Shown here in pieces: positions 1-8,043 of a stretch of 64,000 nucleotides of DNA (position 1 is the stretch's first letter; the number at the start of each line of letters is the position of its first letter). Origin of the DNA: JANRLF01 sp033762815 (GTDB taxonomy: Bacteria; Bacteroidota; Bacteroidia; Chitinophagales; CAIOSU01). The notes under the pieces were generated by a model that did not search any database, had not been told where the DNA came from, and saw only the letters and a list, made by a program, of their open reading frames with translations. The translations under genes and the position numbers were made by a program. Location: NCBI GenBank assembly GCA_033762815.1, contig JANRLF010000008.1:558001-622000 (forward strand), in the 5' to 3' direction.

Positions 1-1652
1 TAAAAGATAAAAATAGCAGGTATAGATGGCTATTGATAAGGGCTACCCTAAGCCAAAACAAGTTGGAAAGTCCGCCTTCGATACTAGGGGTGGCTACTGA
101 TATAAGCCAGATAAAAAAAACGGAAAAAGCACTGATAAAGGCCAAAAGAAAGGCGGAAAAGGCATCTGCCTATAAAAACCAATTTTTGTCGTCCATCAGT
201 CATGAAATAAGGACACCGCTCAATGCCATCATTGGTCTATCGGGCCTTTTAAAACAGAAAGCCAGCCATCCTGACCTTAAAGAAGACTTGGATTCCTTGT
301 CATTTTCAGCCGATCACTTGTTGGCACTCATCAATGATGTGCTCGATCTTTCAAAGATAGAAGCAGGCAAGGTTATTTTCCAGCAGCAAGTTTTCAGCCT
401 AAGGGAAACCATCAATGAAGTGGCACAGATGTTCAAATCGCGTTGCCAGGAAAAAGGGATTGCCCTGTTGATGGAAATAAGCCCTGACATGCCCGAATTT
501 GTAAAAGGCGACCAAATGCGCCTGATACAAGTACTGAACAACTTGGTAAATAATGCGGTAAAATTTACTGAAAATGGTTCGGTATCTATAGGGGCAAGAG
601 TACTAGAAAAGAACAAGAAAACTATTAAAATATTATTCGAGATAAAAGATACCGGTATTGGTATTGAAGCCAAAAACCAAAAAAGGATATTCAACAGTTT
701 TGAACAGGCAACGTCAGAAACTACTGCCCGATACGGGGGCACAGGGTTGGGGCTGTCCATTTCCAAAAGCTTGGTAGAGCTACAGGGCGGCAATATGGGC
801 TTAGAAAGCAGTTATGGTAAGGGAAGTACCTTTTACTTCAGCCTCCCCTTGGAACCGGCAGAGGCTCCGTTCCGTACCTTTGAAAAACAGAAAGACCATG
901 ACCTGGGCAATGTGAAGATTTTGGTGGCCGATGATGTGAAAATCAACCAAAAGGTAATGATGGCCTACCTAAAAAATTGGAAGGCACAACCCATACCCGT
1001 CAATAATGGCGAGGAAGCACTCAAGTTGGTAGAACAGCAGGACGTGGATTTGATTATCATGGACATTTACATGCCCATTATGGATGGTTTTCAAGCCATC
1101 AAACAAATCAGGAAAACTGAACGGGGCAAGAAGCTGCCGATAATAGCCCTAACTGCCAGTGCGGAAACCAGCATTATTGATAAAGCCCTGAAATTGGGCG
1201 CCAATGAATGCCTTACAAAGCCAATCAATACCAGCCAATTGTTGAGTGCTATCTATCGGCTGCTGAACCTGCAAGACCCCTCCTTAAGAGCCAATATCCC
1301 TTTAAGTAAACCCAGTGCTTATATTGATTTAAGCCGCTTGCAGGAAGCGTCATTGGGTAGCCGTGAATTCATGCTGGAAATGCTGGATATTTTGAAACAA
1401 GAAATACCCCAAACATTTGAACAGTGCGATGCTGCTTTGGCCGCAGGCCATTATGAAGATTTTGCATTGGGCATACACAAGCTAAAGAATACCCTATTAA
1501 TGCTGGGCTTTGATGATTATAAACCAATCATCGTGGACCTTGAGCAAGTAGCCAGAGGCAATGGCGATAAATCTTCTTTGGAAGGAAATTATCAAAAACT
1601 GCTGAACGCTTGGCAAATCGCAAAAATCGAACTGGATAACTTAGCCTTATAA
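1..1652 (+). CDS. Hybrid sensor histidine kinase, 5' end outside window
   Basis: This is the C-terminal part of a phosphorelay kinase. The frame is open to the left edge and reads through a PAS/PAC tail (GVATDIS), so the apparent TTG start at 33 is internal and the gene begins before the window. Counting from 33, the order is: PAC remnant; HisKA with SHEIRTPLN and phospho-His near residue 57; HATPase_c with NNAVKF, DTGIGI and GGTGLGLSI; a receiver domain (near 295-410) with DD and phospho-Asp near 344 in IIMDIYMP; and a C-terminal HPt domain with IHKLKN (His near 482). All relay modules are present, so phosphate could pass His-Asp-His to a separate regulator. No partner is adjacent. The stop shares a palindromic TTATAA with the convergent neighbour. 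Function is confident, signal unknown. Confidence 0.93.
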   Translation, partial: KDKNSRYRWLLIRATLSQNKLESPPSILGVATDISQIKKTEKALIKAKRKAEKASAYKNQFLSSISHEIRTPLNAIIGLSGLLKQKASHPDLKEDLDSLSFSADHLLALINDVLDLSKIEAGKVIFQQQVFSLRETINEVAQMFKSRCQEKGIALLMEISPDMPEFVKGDQMRLIQVLNNLVNNAVKFTENGSVSIGARVLEKNKKTIKILFEIKDTGIGIEAKNQKRIFNSFEQATSETTARYGGTGLGLSISKSLVELQGGNMGLESSYGKGSTFYFSLPLEPAEAPFRTFEKQKDHDLGNVKILVADDVKINQKVMMAYLKNWKAQPIPVNNGEEALKLVEQQDVDLIIMDIYMPIMDGFQAIKQIRKTERGKKLPIIALTASAETSIIDKALKLGANECLTKPINTSQLLSAIYRLLNLQDPSLRANIPLSKPSAYIDLSRLQEASLGSREFMLEMLDILKQEIPQTFEQCDAALAAGHYEDFALGIHKLKNTLLMLGFDDYKPIIVDLEQVARGNGDKSSLEGNYQKLLNAWQIAKIELDNLAL

Positions 1653-3848
1653 CAGTTGTACCTTACGCACGGCTACCAAATCACCTTGCTTAATGTACAA
1701 TAAGTACATGCCTGCATGTAGCCCTTGCAATGATACATTGGCAAATTGTTCTCCAGCTTCCATTGACTGCTTAAGCATCAACCGCCCGGCCATGTCCAAT
1801 ACTTCCACTTGAGTACTTTCCTGTACCTCTTGAAACTGAATAAAAACATTGCCCGTGGTTGGGTTAGGATAAACCAACACCTCAAGCTGATTATTTTCTG
1901 CTATGCTGGTCCATTGCCTGTCAAAACCATCCATTAAACCTATTGTATCGGCGAGCTGGTTCACGAAAACATCGGTAACATTGGCCATTTCAAGGCTGCT
2001 ATCAATTAAGCCCTTCCAGGCTGTTTCTACTGATAGCAGTAGCTCATCATTACTGCTTTTCCCCGATCCATTTCTTTGAGCGGTAAAGGCGGCATGCAAA
2101 GTATATTTATGGCCTCTCAGCATTCGGAAGCCCCTAGGAAAGCGCACCCTGCTCCTGCCCGTTTGCCTGTCTTTCTCAATAACGCCAACAGTGGATTGCA
2201 TACTGGTAGAATCGACCAAAACAGCGGAGCAAACATTCATGCCCTCATCATAACATTGCCATATCTCCACATCGTCCACATCATGGTCGTTATTTTGAAA
2301 ATCAACTTGATAATGGGTAGTATCCTGCTCGCTACACCTATCATCTTCTCTATAGGCTACCGGCGCAAGATTTTGCGGCATGCTGGAGCCATAATACATC
2401 ATCCAGTTATCATTGAAGTTGCTGGTCATCACCGATACATCTTGATTGGATTGGATGAGCAGATAAGGCCGGGCCAGGCCAGCTTGGCTGGTACCCGTGC
2501 CATTGTAAATGCTATTCCAAGCTATGGAGTCCAGCAAGCAGTCGGCATATTTGCCAGCAGGAATGGTATAGCTTCTGTTTAAAATAGCACCGTTGGTATA
2601 AGCGTCCTTTACCGTTACTTGGCTGCTGTTGTACCTATTGCCAAAAATGAAAGCATGGGTAGCCACCGAGGGCATCTTGGTTCCTGTAAAAGGGTTGGTT
2701 ACACTATCTTGCATGCAAGGCGGTGCCATATACACCAAAAACTCCCTTCCTGAACAAGTAGTGTTGCCTGATGATACCATAGCACCAATATCGGAAGTGC
2801 TAGGAGAACCTGTTTCCACCCAATTTGATTCGAAAACGGAAATCTTCTTATTGGCCTCGCACCTTACCCTGAAGATGGTAGAATAGGTTTCCAAGTCTTG
2901 TTTACCCGTCCATTCCACCGCTTGCAATCGGTCAACACCCGAAAAAGTATTTATTGGGGCCCAAAAACCATTTTCAAACCTTTCAACATAAATGTCTGTC
3001 CCATCGGTCCACGATACTATTCTTATCTCCTGTTGATGATCGTCCTGATGGGGGATAGGGAAATAAAACAATGAACCTGCCGAGCTCCCGTTCATGGACG
3101 GTACGTATCCGCCCCCATCATGCTCTTGGCCCACCAGTGCGCCGTAAGTAACCGTTACTCTTTTGTTGGCCAATACCAGGTAGGTATGGCCTTCTTCCAA
3201 CAAGTCGATACCATTTTGATAGAAATAAATGAGGTCCTTACCGGGAGCAATCACTTTTCTTAGCACAATTTGCTCACTGGTTCCCGCATCGGTATAACCT
3301 TCTGCTATGGTAGGGTTTTCTGATATTCGGTAAACAGTGACGATGGTAGAGTCTTGGTAGGCCATTACGTTTAAATCATTAATCGAGCCATTACCTTTTT
3401 GGGAATAGATGTAAAACTTACTGCCGATGCTGTTGCGGTCGATACAAGGGGCCCAAGTATGTTGGTAGCCGCTCAAGTTGGCCTCATTCACCAAAACCGA
3501 TTTATTGCTGGTGATGATAAAATGGTCGCCATCTTGCTTCGAAGGTCCTTCGCCTGCATGGGGGGCATCATCGTTTACTCCATTGTTGCGCAAATACAAA
3601 ATGTAGGATTGCCCTACCCGCAAAATGCCTTGCTTGCTATCGTCCGTATCGCCGTCCTCCCCAGTATCCTGTATATTGAAACTGGTACTATCGGCCACTG
3701 CGGTGACAATCAGCGCTACGTCTTTCGATTGTATTTCATTGGATGGGGGTACGAAAATATTGAAATAGGTACCTGGCTCGCCTGTGGCATGCGCGAATGG
3801 AAAATACCCAAAAAGGCCCAGCAAAATCAGTAGCACACGGATTTTCAT
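1647..3848 (-). CDS. T9SS-exported protein with IgGFc-binding-like N-terminal region
   Basis: Secreted protein of about 733 aa. I place the start at ATG 3848, because MKIRVLLILLGLFGYFPFAHA is a clean signal peptide and a TAAATTTG element lies just upstream; an in-frame extension to 3923 would put 25 polar residues before it. The body resembles the IgGFc-binding-protein N-terminal family of Bacteroidota surface proteins (repeated SVLVNEANLSGYQHTWAP and DDH-type beta-strand motifs). The last roughly 80 residues form a type A T9SS sorting domain (VYPNPTTGNV, then GMYLLYIKQGD). It is probably exported across the outer membrane, then cleaved and surface-attached or released. The ligand is unknown, and the IgGFc-like assignment rests on remembered family resemblance. 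Confidence 0.8.
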   Translation of the reverse strand: MKIRVLLILLGLFGYFPFAHATGEPGTYFNIFVPPSNEIQSKDVALIVTAVADSTSFNIQDTGEDGDTDDSKQGILRVGQSYILYLRNNGVNDDAPHAGEGPSKQDGDHFIITSNKSVLVNEANLSGYQHTWAPCIDRNSIGSKFYIYSQKGNGSINDLNVMAYQDSTIVTVYRISENPTIAEGYTDAGTSEQIVLRKVIAPGKDLIYFYQNGIDLLEEGHTYLVLANKRVTVTYGALVGQEHDGGGYVPSMNGSSAGSLFYFPIPHQDDHQQEIRIVSWTDGTDIYVERFENGFWAPINTFSGVDRLQAVEWTGKQDLETYSTIFRVRCEANKKISVFESNWVETGSPSTSDIGAMVSSGNTTCSGREFLVYMAPPCMQDSVTNPFTGTKMPSVATHAFIFGNRYNSSQVTVKDAYTNGAILNRSYTIPAGKYADCLLDSIAWNSIYNGTGTSQAGLARPYLLIQSNQDVSVMTSNFNDNWMMYYGSSMPQNLAPVAYREDDRCSEQDTTHYQVDFQNNDHDVDDVEIWQCYDEGMNVCSAVLVDSTSMQSTVGVIEKDRQTGRSRVRFPRGFRMLRGHKYTLHAAFTAQRNGSGKSSNDELLLSVETAWKGLIDSSLEMANVTDVFVNQLADTIGLMDGFDRQWTSIAENNQLEVLVYPNPTTGNVFIQFQEVQESTQVEVLDMAGRLMLKQSMEAGEQFANVSLQGLHAGMYLLYIKQGDLVAVRKVQLL

Positions 3849-3853
3849 ATCGT

Positions 3854-3861
3854 CAAATTTA
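3854..3861 (-). promoter_or_regulatory. Candidate -7 element (TAAATTTG) for the T9SS protein
   Basis: On the minus strand TAAATTTG matches the Bacteroidota TAnnTTTG -7 consensus and ends 5 nt before ATG 3848. Transcription would start at or next to the start codon, giving a nearly leaderless message. I see no clear TTTG at the -33 position. Confidence 0.45.
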
Positions 3862-4232
3862 CTATTTAATAACTTACGAATCATGACACCATATGCTATG
3901 ATATAGCTATGCCTTAAAGGCAATACTTAAAGTAGCATTATCATGTCATTTTTGAAAACCCTGGCTCAAGACCACACCAGTTCCACGCATGTCGTAACAT
4001 GCTCCTTTTACACGCTAACAGGCCATTGCCCGTCATCCACCTAACAGAGTTTTCTAATCGCTGTTGGGTAGATATACGTGTCAGTCGATGAAAGGTTGCA
4101 AATTTTTAAGCTTATTAACCTATTTAATTAGAATTTAACTAAGTGTTTTTACTTAGTGTTGGTGGGCGTGCCCTATTTTTTAAACCTTTTCACCACTCAA
4201 AACGCTAATTTTGAGTCGCATAAAAACTGGTA
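3862..4232. other. Gene-free spacer between divergent genes
   Basis: I see no coding frame or RNA gene in this spacer. The only structure is an inverted repeat at 4138-4157 (ACTAAGT, 6-nt loop GTTTTT, ACTTAGT) without a following T tract. It could be an operator or a weak hairpin for either flanking gene. Confidence 0.4.
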
Positions 4233-4682
4233 ATGGTAGCACCTACTGAACTATACATCAACGTGATTGAAAACCTCATTCCGTTCAATAAGTTGCTGAA
4301 CATACAGTTGGTGGAGATAAGGGAGGGCTTCGCCAAGCTGAAGGTGCCTTTTAAACCTGAGCTGATAGGCGACCCCCGTAGGCAGGCCATACATGGGGGC
4401 GTTATTTCCACCTTAATGGATACCGCCGGAGGTGCCGCTGGAATGACCACCTTGGTTTCCTTTGAAGATGCATTATCGACTATAGACATAAGGGTAGATT
4501 ACTTACGCCCTGCAAAAGCCATGGATTTGGTGGTAGAAAGTGAAATTGTCCGCTCGGGAAACCGTATTATCGTTACCCGAATGATTGCCTACCAAGAAGA
4601 TATAAAGCAGCCCATAGCAGAAGGCAAGGGCGTTTATAATGTGAAACGCCATGCTAAAGAACATAAAACGAGCAATCAATGA
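4233..4682 (+). CDS. PaaI-family hotdog thioesterase
   Basis: 149-aa single hotdog-fold protein, the usual size for PaaI/YigI-type acyl-CoA thioesterases, which hydrolyse aryl- or acyl-CoA in the cytoplasm. The helix motif HGGVISTLMDTAGGAAG carries the conserved His-Gly-Gly and Asp of the family. It is followed by the hotdog strands (STIDIRVDYLRPA and RSGNRIIVTRM). The stop overlaps the next start (ATGA at 4679-4682), so the downstream membrane protein is probably translationally coupled. The substrate cannot be told from sequence. Confidence 0.82.
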   Translation: MVAPTELYINVIENLIPFNKLLNIQLVEIREGFAKLKVPFKPELIGDPRRQAIHGGVISTLMDTAGGAAGMTTLVSFEDALSTIDIRVDYLRPAKAMDLVVESEIVRSGNRIIVTRMIAYQEDIKQPIAEGKGVYNVKRHAKEHKTSNQ

Positions 4683-5215
4683 ATGCTACAAGCACAAAAC
4701 CCATATTGTTAAACTGGTTGCGAGAATTGCTGTGGTGGTTGGCTGCAGCTATTATTATCGCTATTGTGTTGTTGCCCCTGGTAGGCACCATCAAGAATGA
4801 ACTATTGTTGCACACCGCTCTTTTCAGTTTGGTAGCCATTACCCTGTTTCGCTATACCGTTTTCCTGAACCAAGTGCCCTATCTGCGGCACTTGTATGCT
4901 CGAGTGGCGCTTATTGTAGTGGTAGCCGTAGGTATTTTCCAATTTGTAAGGCAACTACAAAACTTTATGTACATTGCTGACAATTATACCATTTCATCTT
5001 TTTTGAAAGATGAAAGGATGTATGAGCATGCCGATGCCATTACGCAAACCTTTCTCTACTTCAAGCAATTGCACCTACTGGCTTTGGTAAGCATCTTGAT
5101 GCTTTCGGTAATCCTCATTCTACGTACCATTGCTTCCCTGCGTACCATAGGGCGCGATTATGACTTCAGCAAAAATCGCCCGGCGAAAACTTTGCCTGAA
5201 GAAGAATTGGGCTAA
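4679..5215 (+). CDS. Small integral membrane protein, unrecognised
   Basis: 178 aa with about four hydrophobic helices (near residues 15-37, 43-60, 70-90 and 128-150) and a charged C-terminal tail rich in Arg, Lys and Glu. The third and fourth helices are separated by a polar segment of about 40 residues (MYIADNYTISSFLKDERMYE). It overlaps the PaaI thioesterase gene by 4 bp, which implies co-expression and perhaps a shared job with an acyl-CoA or lipid substrate. I do not recognise a family. Confidence 0.75.
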   Translation: MNATSTKPILLNWLRELLWWLAAAIIIAIVLLPLVGTIKNELLLHTALFSLVAITLFRYTVFLNQVPYLRHLYARVALIVVVAVGIFQFVRQLQNFMYIADNYTISSFLKDERMYEHADAITQTFLYFKQLHLLALVSILMLSVILILRTIASLRTIGRDYDFSKNRPAKTLPEEELG

Positions 5216-5243
5216 ATCCCTTATTTTTATGGAAAGCTAAGGC

Positions 5244-5729
5244 ATGAAGGCAGGTTTTTACATAATATCGTTATTTACCTTATCGTTCCTCTTCTCATCT
5301 TGCGATGATGCCTGCAGTACCTCTGACTGCGGCCCGTACAAGGAGTGTTTTAATGGCGAATGCCTTTGCCCACAGGGTTTTGAAGGCGATGCCTGCGATA
5401 TTTACAGCTACGAAAAATATATCGGCACTTACCAAGTATCGGAAAACTGCACCTCGACCGTAACACCCGCTAACCCTCCTTATACTATATATGTAACCCC
5501 AGGCAACCAAGTGGATAGGATAGTGCTGAACAACATGAGCAACTTGGGCCTAGCCGTGGAAGCAGTAATCAATGGCAATTTCCTTCAAATACCTGCGCAA
5601 ACAATAGGTGCTTATACCATTGAAGGTAGCGGCGAATACAACAGCTATACCGATAGAGTGACCATTAATTTCAATGTTACCCAGGGCAGTAATTATTCTG
5701 GCTGTACGGCTATTTGCTCCCCTATTTGA
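5244..5729 (+). CDS. EGF-like lipoprotein
   Basis: 161-aa lipoprotein. The signal peptide ends in the lipobox LFSSC (Cys near residue 20). Directly after the lipidated Cys comes a Cys-rich EGF-like module (spacing CSTSDCGPYKECFNGECLC, then CPQGFEGDAC). The rest is a beta-rich domain of about 105 residues ending in two further Cys. Short lipoproteins with this EGF-plus-beta-domain layout recur in Bacteroidota and are probably anchored in the outer membrane. It follows the membrane-protein gene after 28 bp and may be the last gene of that transcript. Function is unknown. Confidence 0.78.
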   Translation: MKAGFYIISLFTLSFLFSSCDDACSTSDCGPYKECFNGECLCPQGFEGDACDIYSYEKYIGTYQVSENCTSTVTPANPPYTIYVTPGNQVDRIVLNNMSNLGLAVEAVINGNFLQIPAQTIGAYTIEGSGEYNSYTDRVTINFNVTQGSNYSGCTAICSPI

Positions 5730-5842
5730 GTACTCAGGCAGTCGTCTGTTTAATCTTTTTCAACTTTTTATTGAAACACACGCATTTTTGTTAAACAAAA
5801 TTGCCCATAGCTTGTTACAAAACGGAAACTAAAAAGACCCTT

Positions 5843-7330
5843 ATGCTCACTACTCCCTTTAGCGAAACAAAACAATCGAATACCCTATCCGTTCCAGTTC
5901 CTATTACGGTAGCTTATGGCGACGGCATAGGCCCTGAAATTATGGAGGCCACCCTTAGGGTGATTCAAGCTGCTGGGGCGAATATAGCTCCTGAAGTAAT
6001 AGAAATTGGCGAAAAGGTTTATTTAAGCGGCCATTCTGCAGGTATCTTGCCAGAAGCTTGGGAATCATTGAGGCGTACCAAAGTTTTCCTTAAGGCCCCT
6101 ATCACCACGCCACAAGGCGGCGGCTTCAAAAGCCTTAACGTAACTACCAGAAAGGTTTTGGGATTATATGCCAATGTGCGCCCATGCATCTCTTACCACC
6201 CCTATGTGGAGACCAAGCACCCAATAATGGACTTGGTAATCATCCGCGAAAATGAGGAAGACTTATATGCAGGTATTGAGCACCAGCAAACCGATGAAGT
6301 GGTGCAGTGCTTAAAGCTGATTTCACGGCCCGGTTCTGAAAAAATCATCCGCTATGCCTTCGAGTATGCCAAGGCTTACAATAGAAAGAAGGTGACCTGC
6401 TTTAGCAAGGATAATATCATGAAAATGACCGACGGCCTGTTTCACAAGCTATTTGACGAGATTGGTGAAGAATACCCAGATTTGGAAAAAGAGCATTGGA
6501 TAGTGGATATAGGCGCCGCCAAGTTGGCCGATACCCCCCAAGCATTTGACGTGATTGTTATGCCTAACTTATATGGCGATATCCTTTCTGACGTAGCAGC
6601 ACAAATAACTGGCTCGGTAGGCTTGGCTGGGTCGGCCAATATCGGCGATGGCTTTGCCATGTTCGAAGCCATCCACGGTTCTGCACCGCGCAGGGCTGGA
6701 CAAAACTTGGCAAATCCCTCCGGGCTATTGCTAGGTGCCGTGCAAATGCTGGTACACATTGGGCAGGGCGAGGTAGCGGAGCGAGTTCAAAATGCTTGGC
6801 TAAAAACCTTGGAAGACGGTATCCATACTTACGATATCTTCAAAGAAAACACCTCCAAGCAAAAAGTAGGTACCAAGGAGTTTGCTGATGCCATTATCGA
6901 ACGCTTGGATGAAAAGCCCAGCACCTTGAAGCCTGCCAAATTCTCCAACACCGCTTTCAACATACAACTGAAACCCCGCGAGCGCATGAAAAAGGAACTG
7001 GTGGGGGTAGACATTTTCCTACACTGGGACGAGCAAGGGCGCAACGCTGACTACCTAGGCGATTTGCTGAAGGGGATAAAAGCGGGTAACATGGAACTTA
7101 CCATGATTACTAATAGGGGCGTGAAAGTATGGCCAAATGGGTTCTCAGAAACCTTTTGTACTGACCATTGGCGCTGCCGCTTTAAAAATGAGCAGTTCCT
7201 AGCCTCTACCCCTAACGATTTGCTTGACATACAACGCCAAGTGCTTGCCAAAGGATTGGATATTATCAAAACGGAGAACCTGTATACCCTAAATGGCGAA
7301 GCTGCATTTTCAGCAGGCCAAGGTCAATAA
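5843..7330 (+). CDS. icd: NADP-type isocitrate dehydrogenase
   Basis: Oxidative decarboxylation of isocitrate to 2-oxoglutarate in the TCA cycle. I start at ATG 5843 (MLTTPFSETK); the frame also offers a TTG at 5801. Seen in order: VAYGDGIGPEI; substrate loop SLNVTTRKVLGLYANVRP; IIRENEEDLYAGIEH; catalytic-lysine region CFSKDNIMK; metal-binding stretch PNLYGDILSDVAAQ; and coenzyme loop EAIHGSAPRRAGQNLANP. At about 495 aa it has a C-terminal extension of roughly 150 residues beyond the minimal decarboxylating-dehydrogenase core, as in the long Thermus/Rickettsia-like isocitrate dehydrogenases. NADP preference is inferred from that family. It is followed by a hairpin shared with the convergent thioesterase gene. 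Confidence 0.9.
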   Translation: MLTTPFSETKQSNTLSVPVPITVAYGDGIGPEIMEATLRVIQAAGANIAPEVIEIGEKVYLSGHSAGILPEAWESLRRTKVFLKAPITTPQGGGFKSLNVTTRKVLGLYANVRPCISYHPYVETKHPIMDLVIIRENEEDLYAGIEHQQTDEVVQCLKLISRPGSEKIIRYAFEYAKAYNRKKVTCFSKDNIMKMTDGLFHKLFDEIGEEYPDLEKEHWIVDIGAAKLADTPQAFDVIVMPNLYGDILSDVAAQITGSVGLAGSANIGDGFAMFEAIHGSAPRRAGQNLANPSGLLLGAVQMLVHIGQGEVAERVQNAWLKTLEDGIHTYDIFKENTSKQKVGTKEFADAIIERLDEKPSTLKPAKFSNTAFNIQLKPRERMKKELVGVDIFLHWDEQGRNADYLGDLLKGIKAGNMELTMITNRGVKVWPNGFSETFCTDHWRCRFKNEQFLASTPNDLLDIQRQVLAKGLDIIKTENLYTLNGEAAFSAGQGQ

Positions 7331-7342
7331 ATTGAAACGGAC

Positions 7343-7366
7343 GAAGCCGGCGTTAAAACCGGCTTC
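7343..7366. terminator. Bidirectional hairpin between convergent genes
   Basis: A perfect 8-bp stem (GAAGCCGG / CCGGCTTC) with an 8-nt loop lies just past the isocitrate dehydrogenase stop and overlaps the stop of the convergent thioesterase. No long T tract follows, so it is a weak intrinsic terminator or an mRNA 3'-end stabiliser. Confidence 0.5.
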
Positions 7367-7769
7367 ATACCAATCTTTCCAATATGGCCCTTACGGGGCC
7401 TTCCAGGGCGGTAGCTTTGCCTGTTTTCATGTCCATCATCACCACTGTTACGTCGGCATCCACTACCGCTTGCCCAGTTTCCTTCAAGGCCATGGTTTGT
7501 TTAATGACCATGCTTTTGTTGCCAATATGGGAGATGGATGTCCTGATGTCCAGCACTTGCCCCAAGCTGGCCGGGTAGCGGTAATTGATATTGATGTTTA
7601 CGATTACAAATGCCAGGCCCAGCTTTTCAAAGCCTTTGGTTTCAAACTCCTCCTCAAAAAAGCGCCACCGGGCTTCTTCCAAAAACTCCAGATACCGGGC
7701 ATTGTTCACGTGGCGGTACAAATCCAAATGATAGCCCCGTACCGTAATTTCCGTCCTGTTCTTTTCCAT
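7365..7769 (-). CDS. FadM/YbgC-type acyl-CoA thioesterase
   Basis: 134-aa hotdog protein of the 4-hydroxybenzoyl-CoA/YbgC/FadM group. The signature is YRHVNNARYLEFLEEARWRFF, in which the family Asp position reads His-Val-Asn-Asn as in FadM-like enzymes. Strands NININYRYPASLGQ and SISHIGNKSMVIKQ follow. The frame runs open upstream to 8255, but that stretch overlaps ThiL and the repeat spacer and has no relatives in composition, so I start at ATG 7769. It is convergent with isocitrate dehydrogenase and divergent from thiL. Probable role: removal of CoA from fatty or aromatic acyl groups. Confidence 0.85.
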   Translation of the reverse strand: MEKNRTEITVRGYHLDLYRHVNNARYLEFLEEARWRFFEEEFETKGFEKLGLAFVIVNININYRYPASLGQVLDIRTSISHIGNKSMVIKQTMALKETGQAVVDADVTVVMMDMKTGKATALEGPVRAILERLV

Positions 7770-7819
7770 GCCCACAAGATACGTACTTCCTGCATGGCTA
7801 ATATGATGGGGTAGAACGA

Positions 7820-7890
7820 CATAATAATGTGTTAATGTGCTGATTGATTTGAAAATTTGGTGATTTGGTAATTTGAAAATGGTTGGACTA
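7820..7890. repeat. Dispersed AT-rich repeat (GATTTGAAAATTTG type)
   Basis: The stretch carries ATGTGTTAATGTGCTGATTG followed by tandem forms of GATTTGAAAATTTGGTG and ends in GAAAATGG. The same word order recurs at 12110-12150, 13285-13345, 13592-13632 and, reversed, at 52548-52625 and 61240-61290. It is non-coding. The rest of the thioesterase-thiL spacer also holds short imperfect repeats (for example CTACATTCTAC near 7990, seen again near 13675). Confidence 0.6.
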
Positions 7891-8030
7891 CAATCCCCGC
7901 AATAAGCTGGGGTGAGGGCACTGCGGTATTGAGGGCAATTTGGTAATTGGAGAATGCTTTTGTCCGCAATCCTGAATCCTTCTAACCCTCTACATTCTAC
8001 CCTATACCCAAAACGCAGCATTAAAAAGCT

Positions 8031-8038
8031 TAATTTTG
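8031..8038 (+). promoter_or_regulatory. Candidate -7 element (TAATTTTG) of thiL
   Basis: TAATTTTG matches TAnnTTTG and ends 5 nt before ATG 8044, which supports that start and a nearly leaderless message. No convincing -33 TTTG is visible. Confidence 0.45.
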
Positions 8039-8043
8039 CAGGT

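Noticed and set aside
4138..4157. Intrinsic terminator in the 3.9-4.2 kb spacer
   Set aside because: The inverted repeat has no T tract and lies upstream of both divergent genes, so termination makes little sense; kept only as possible operator.
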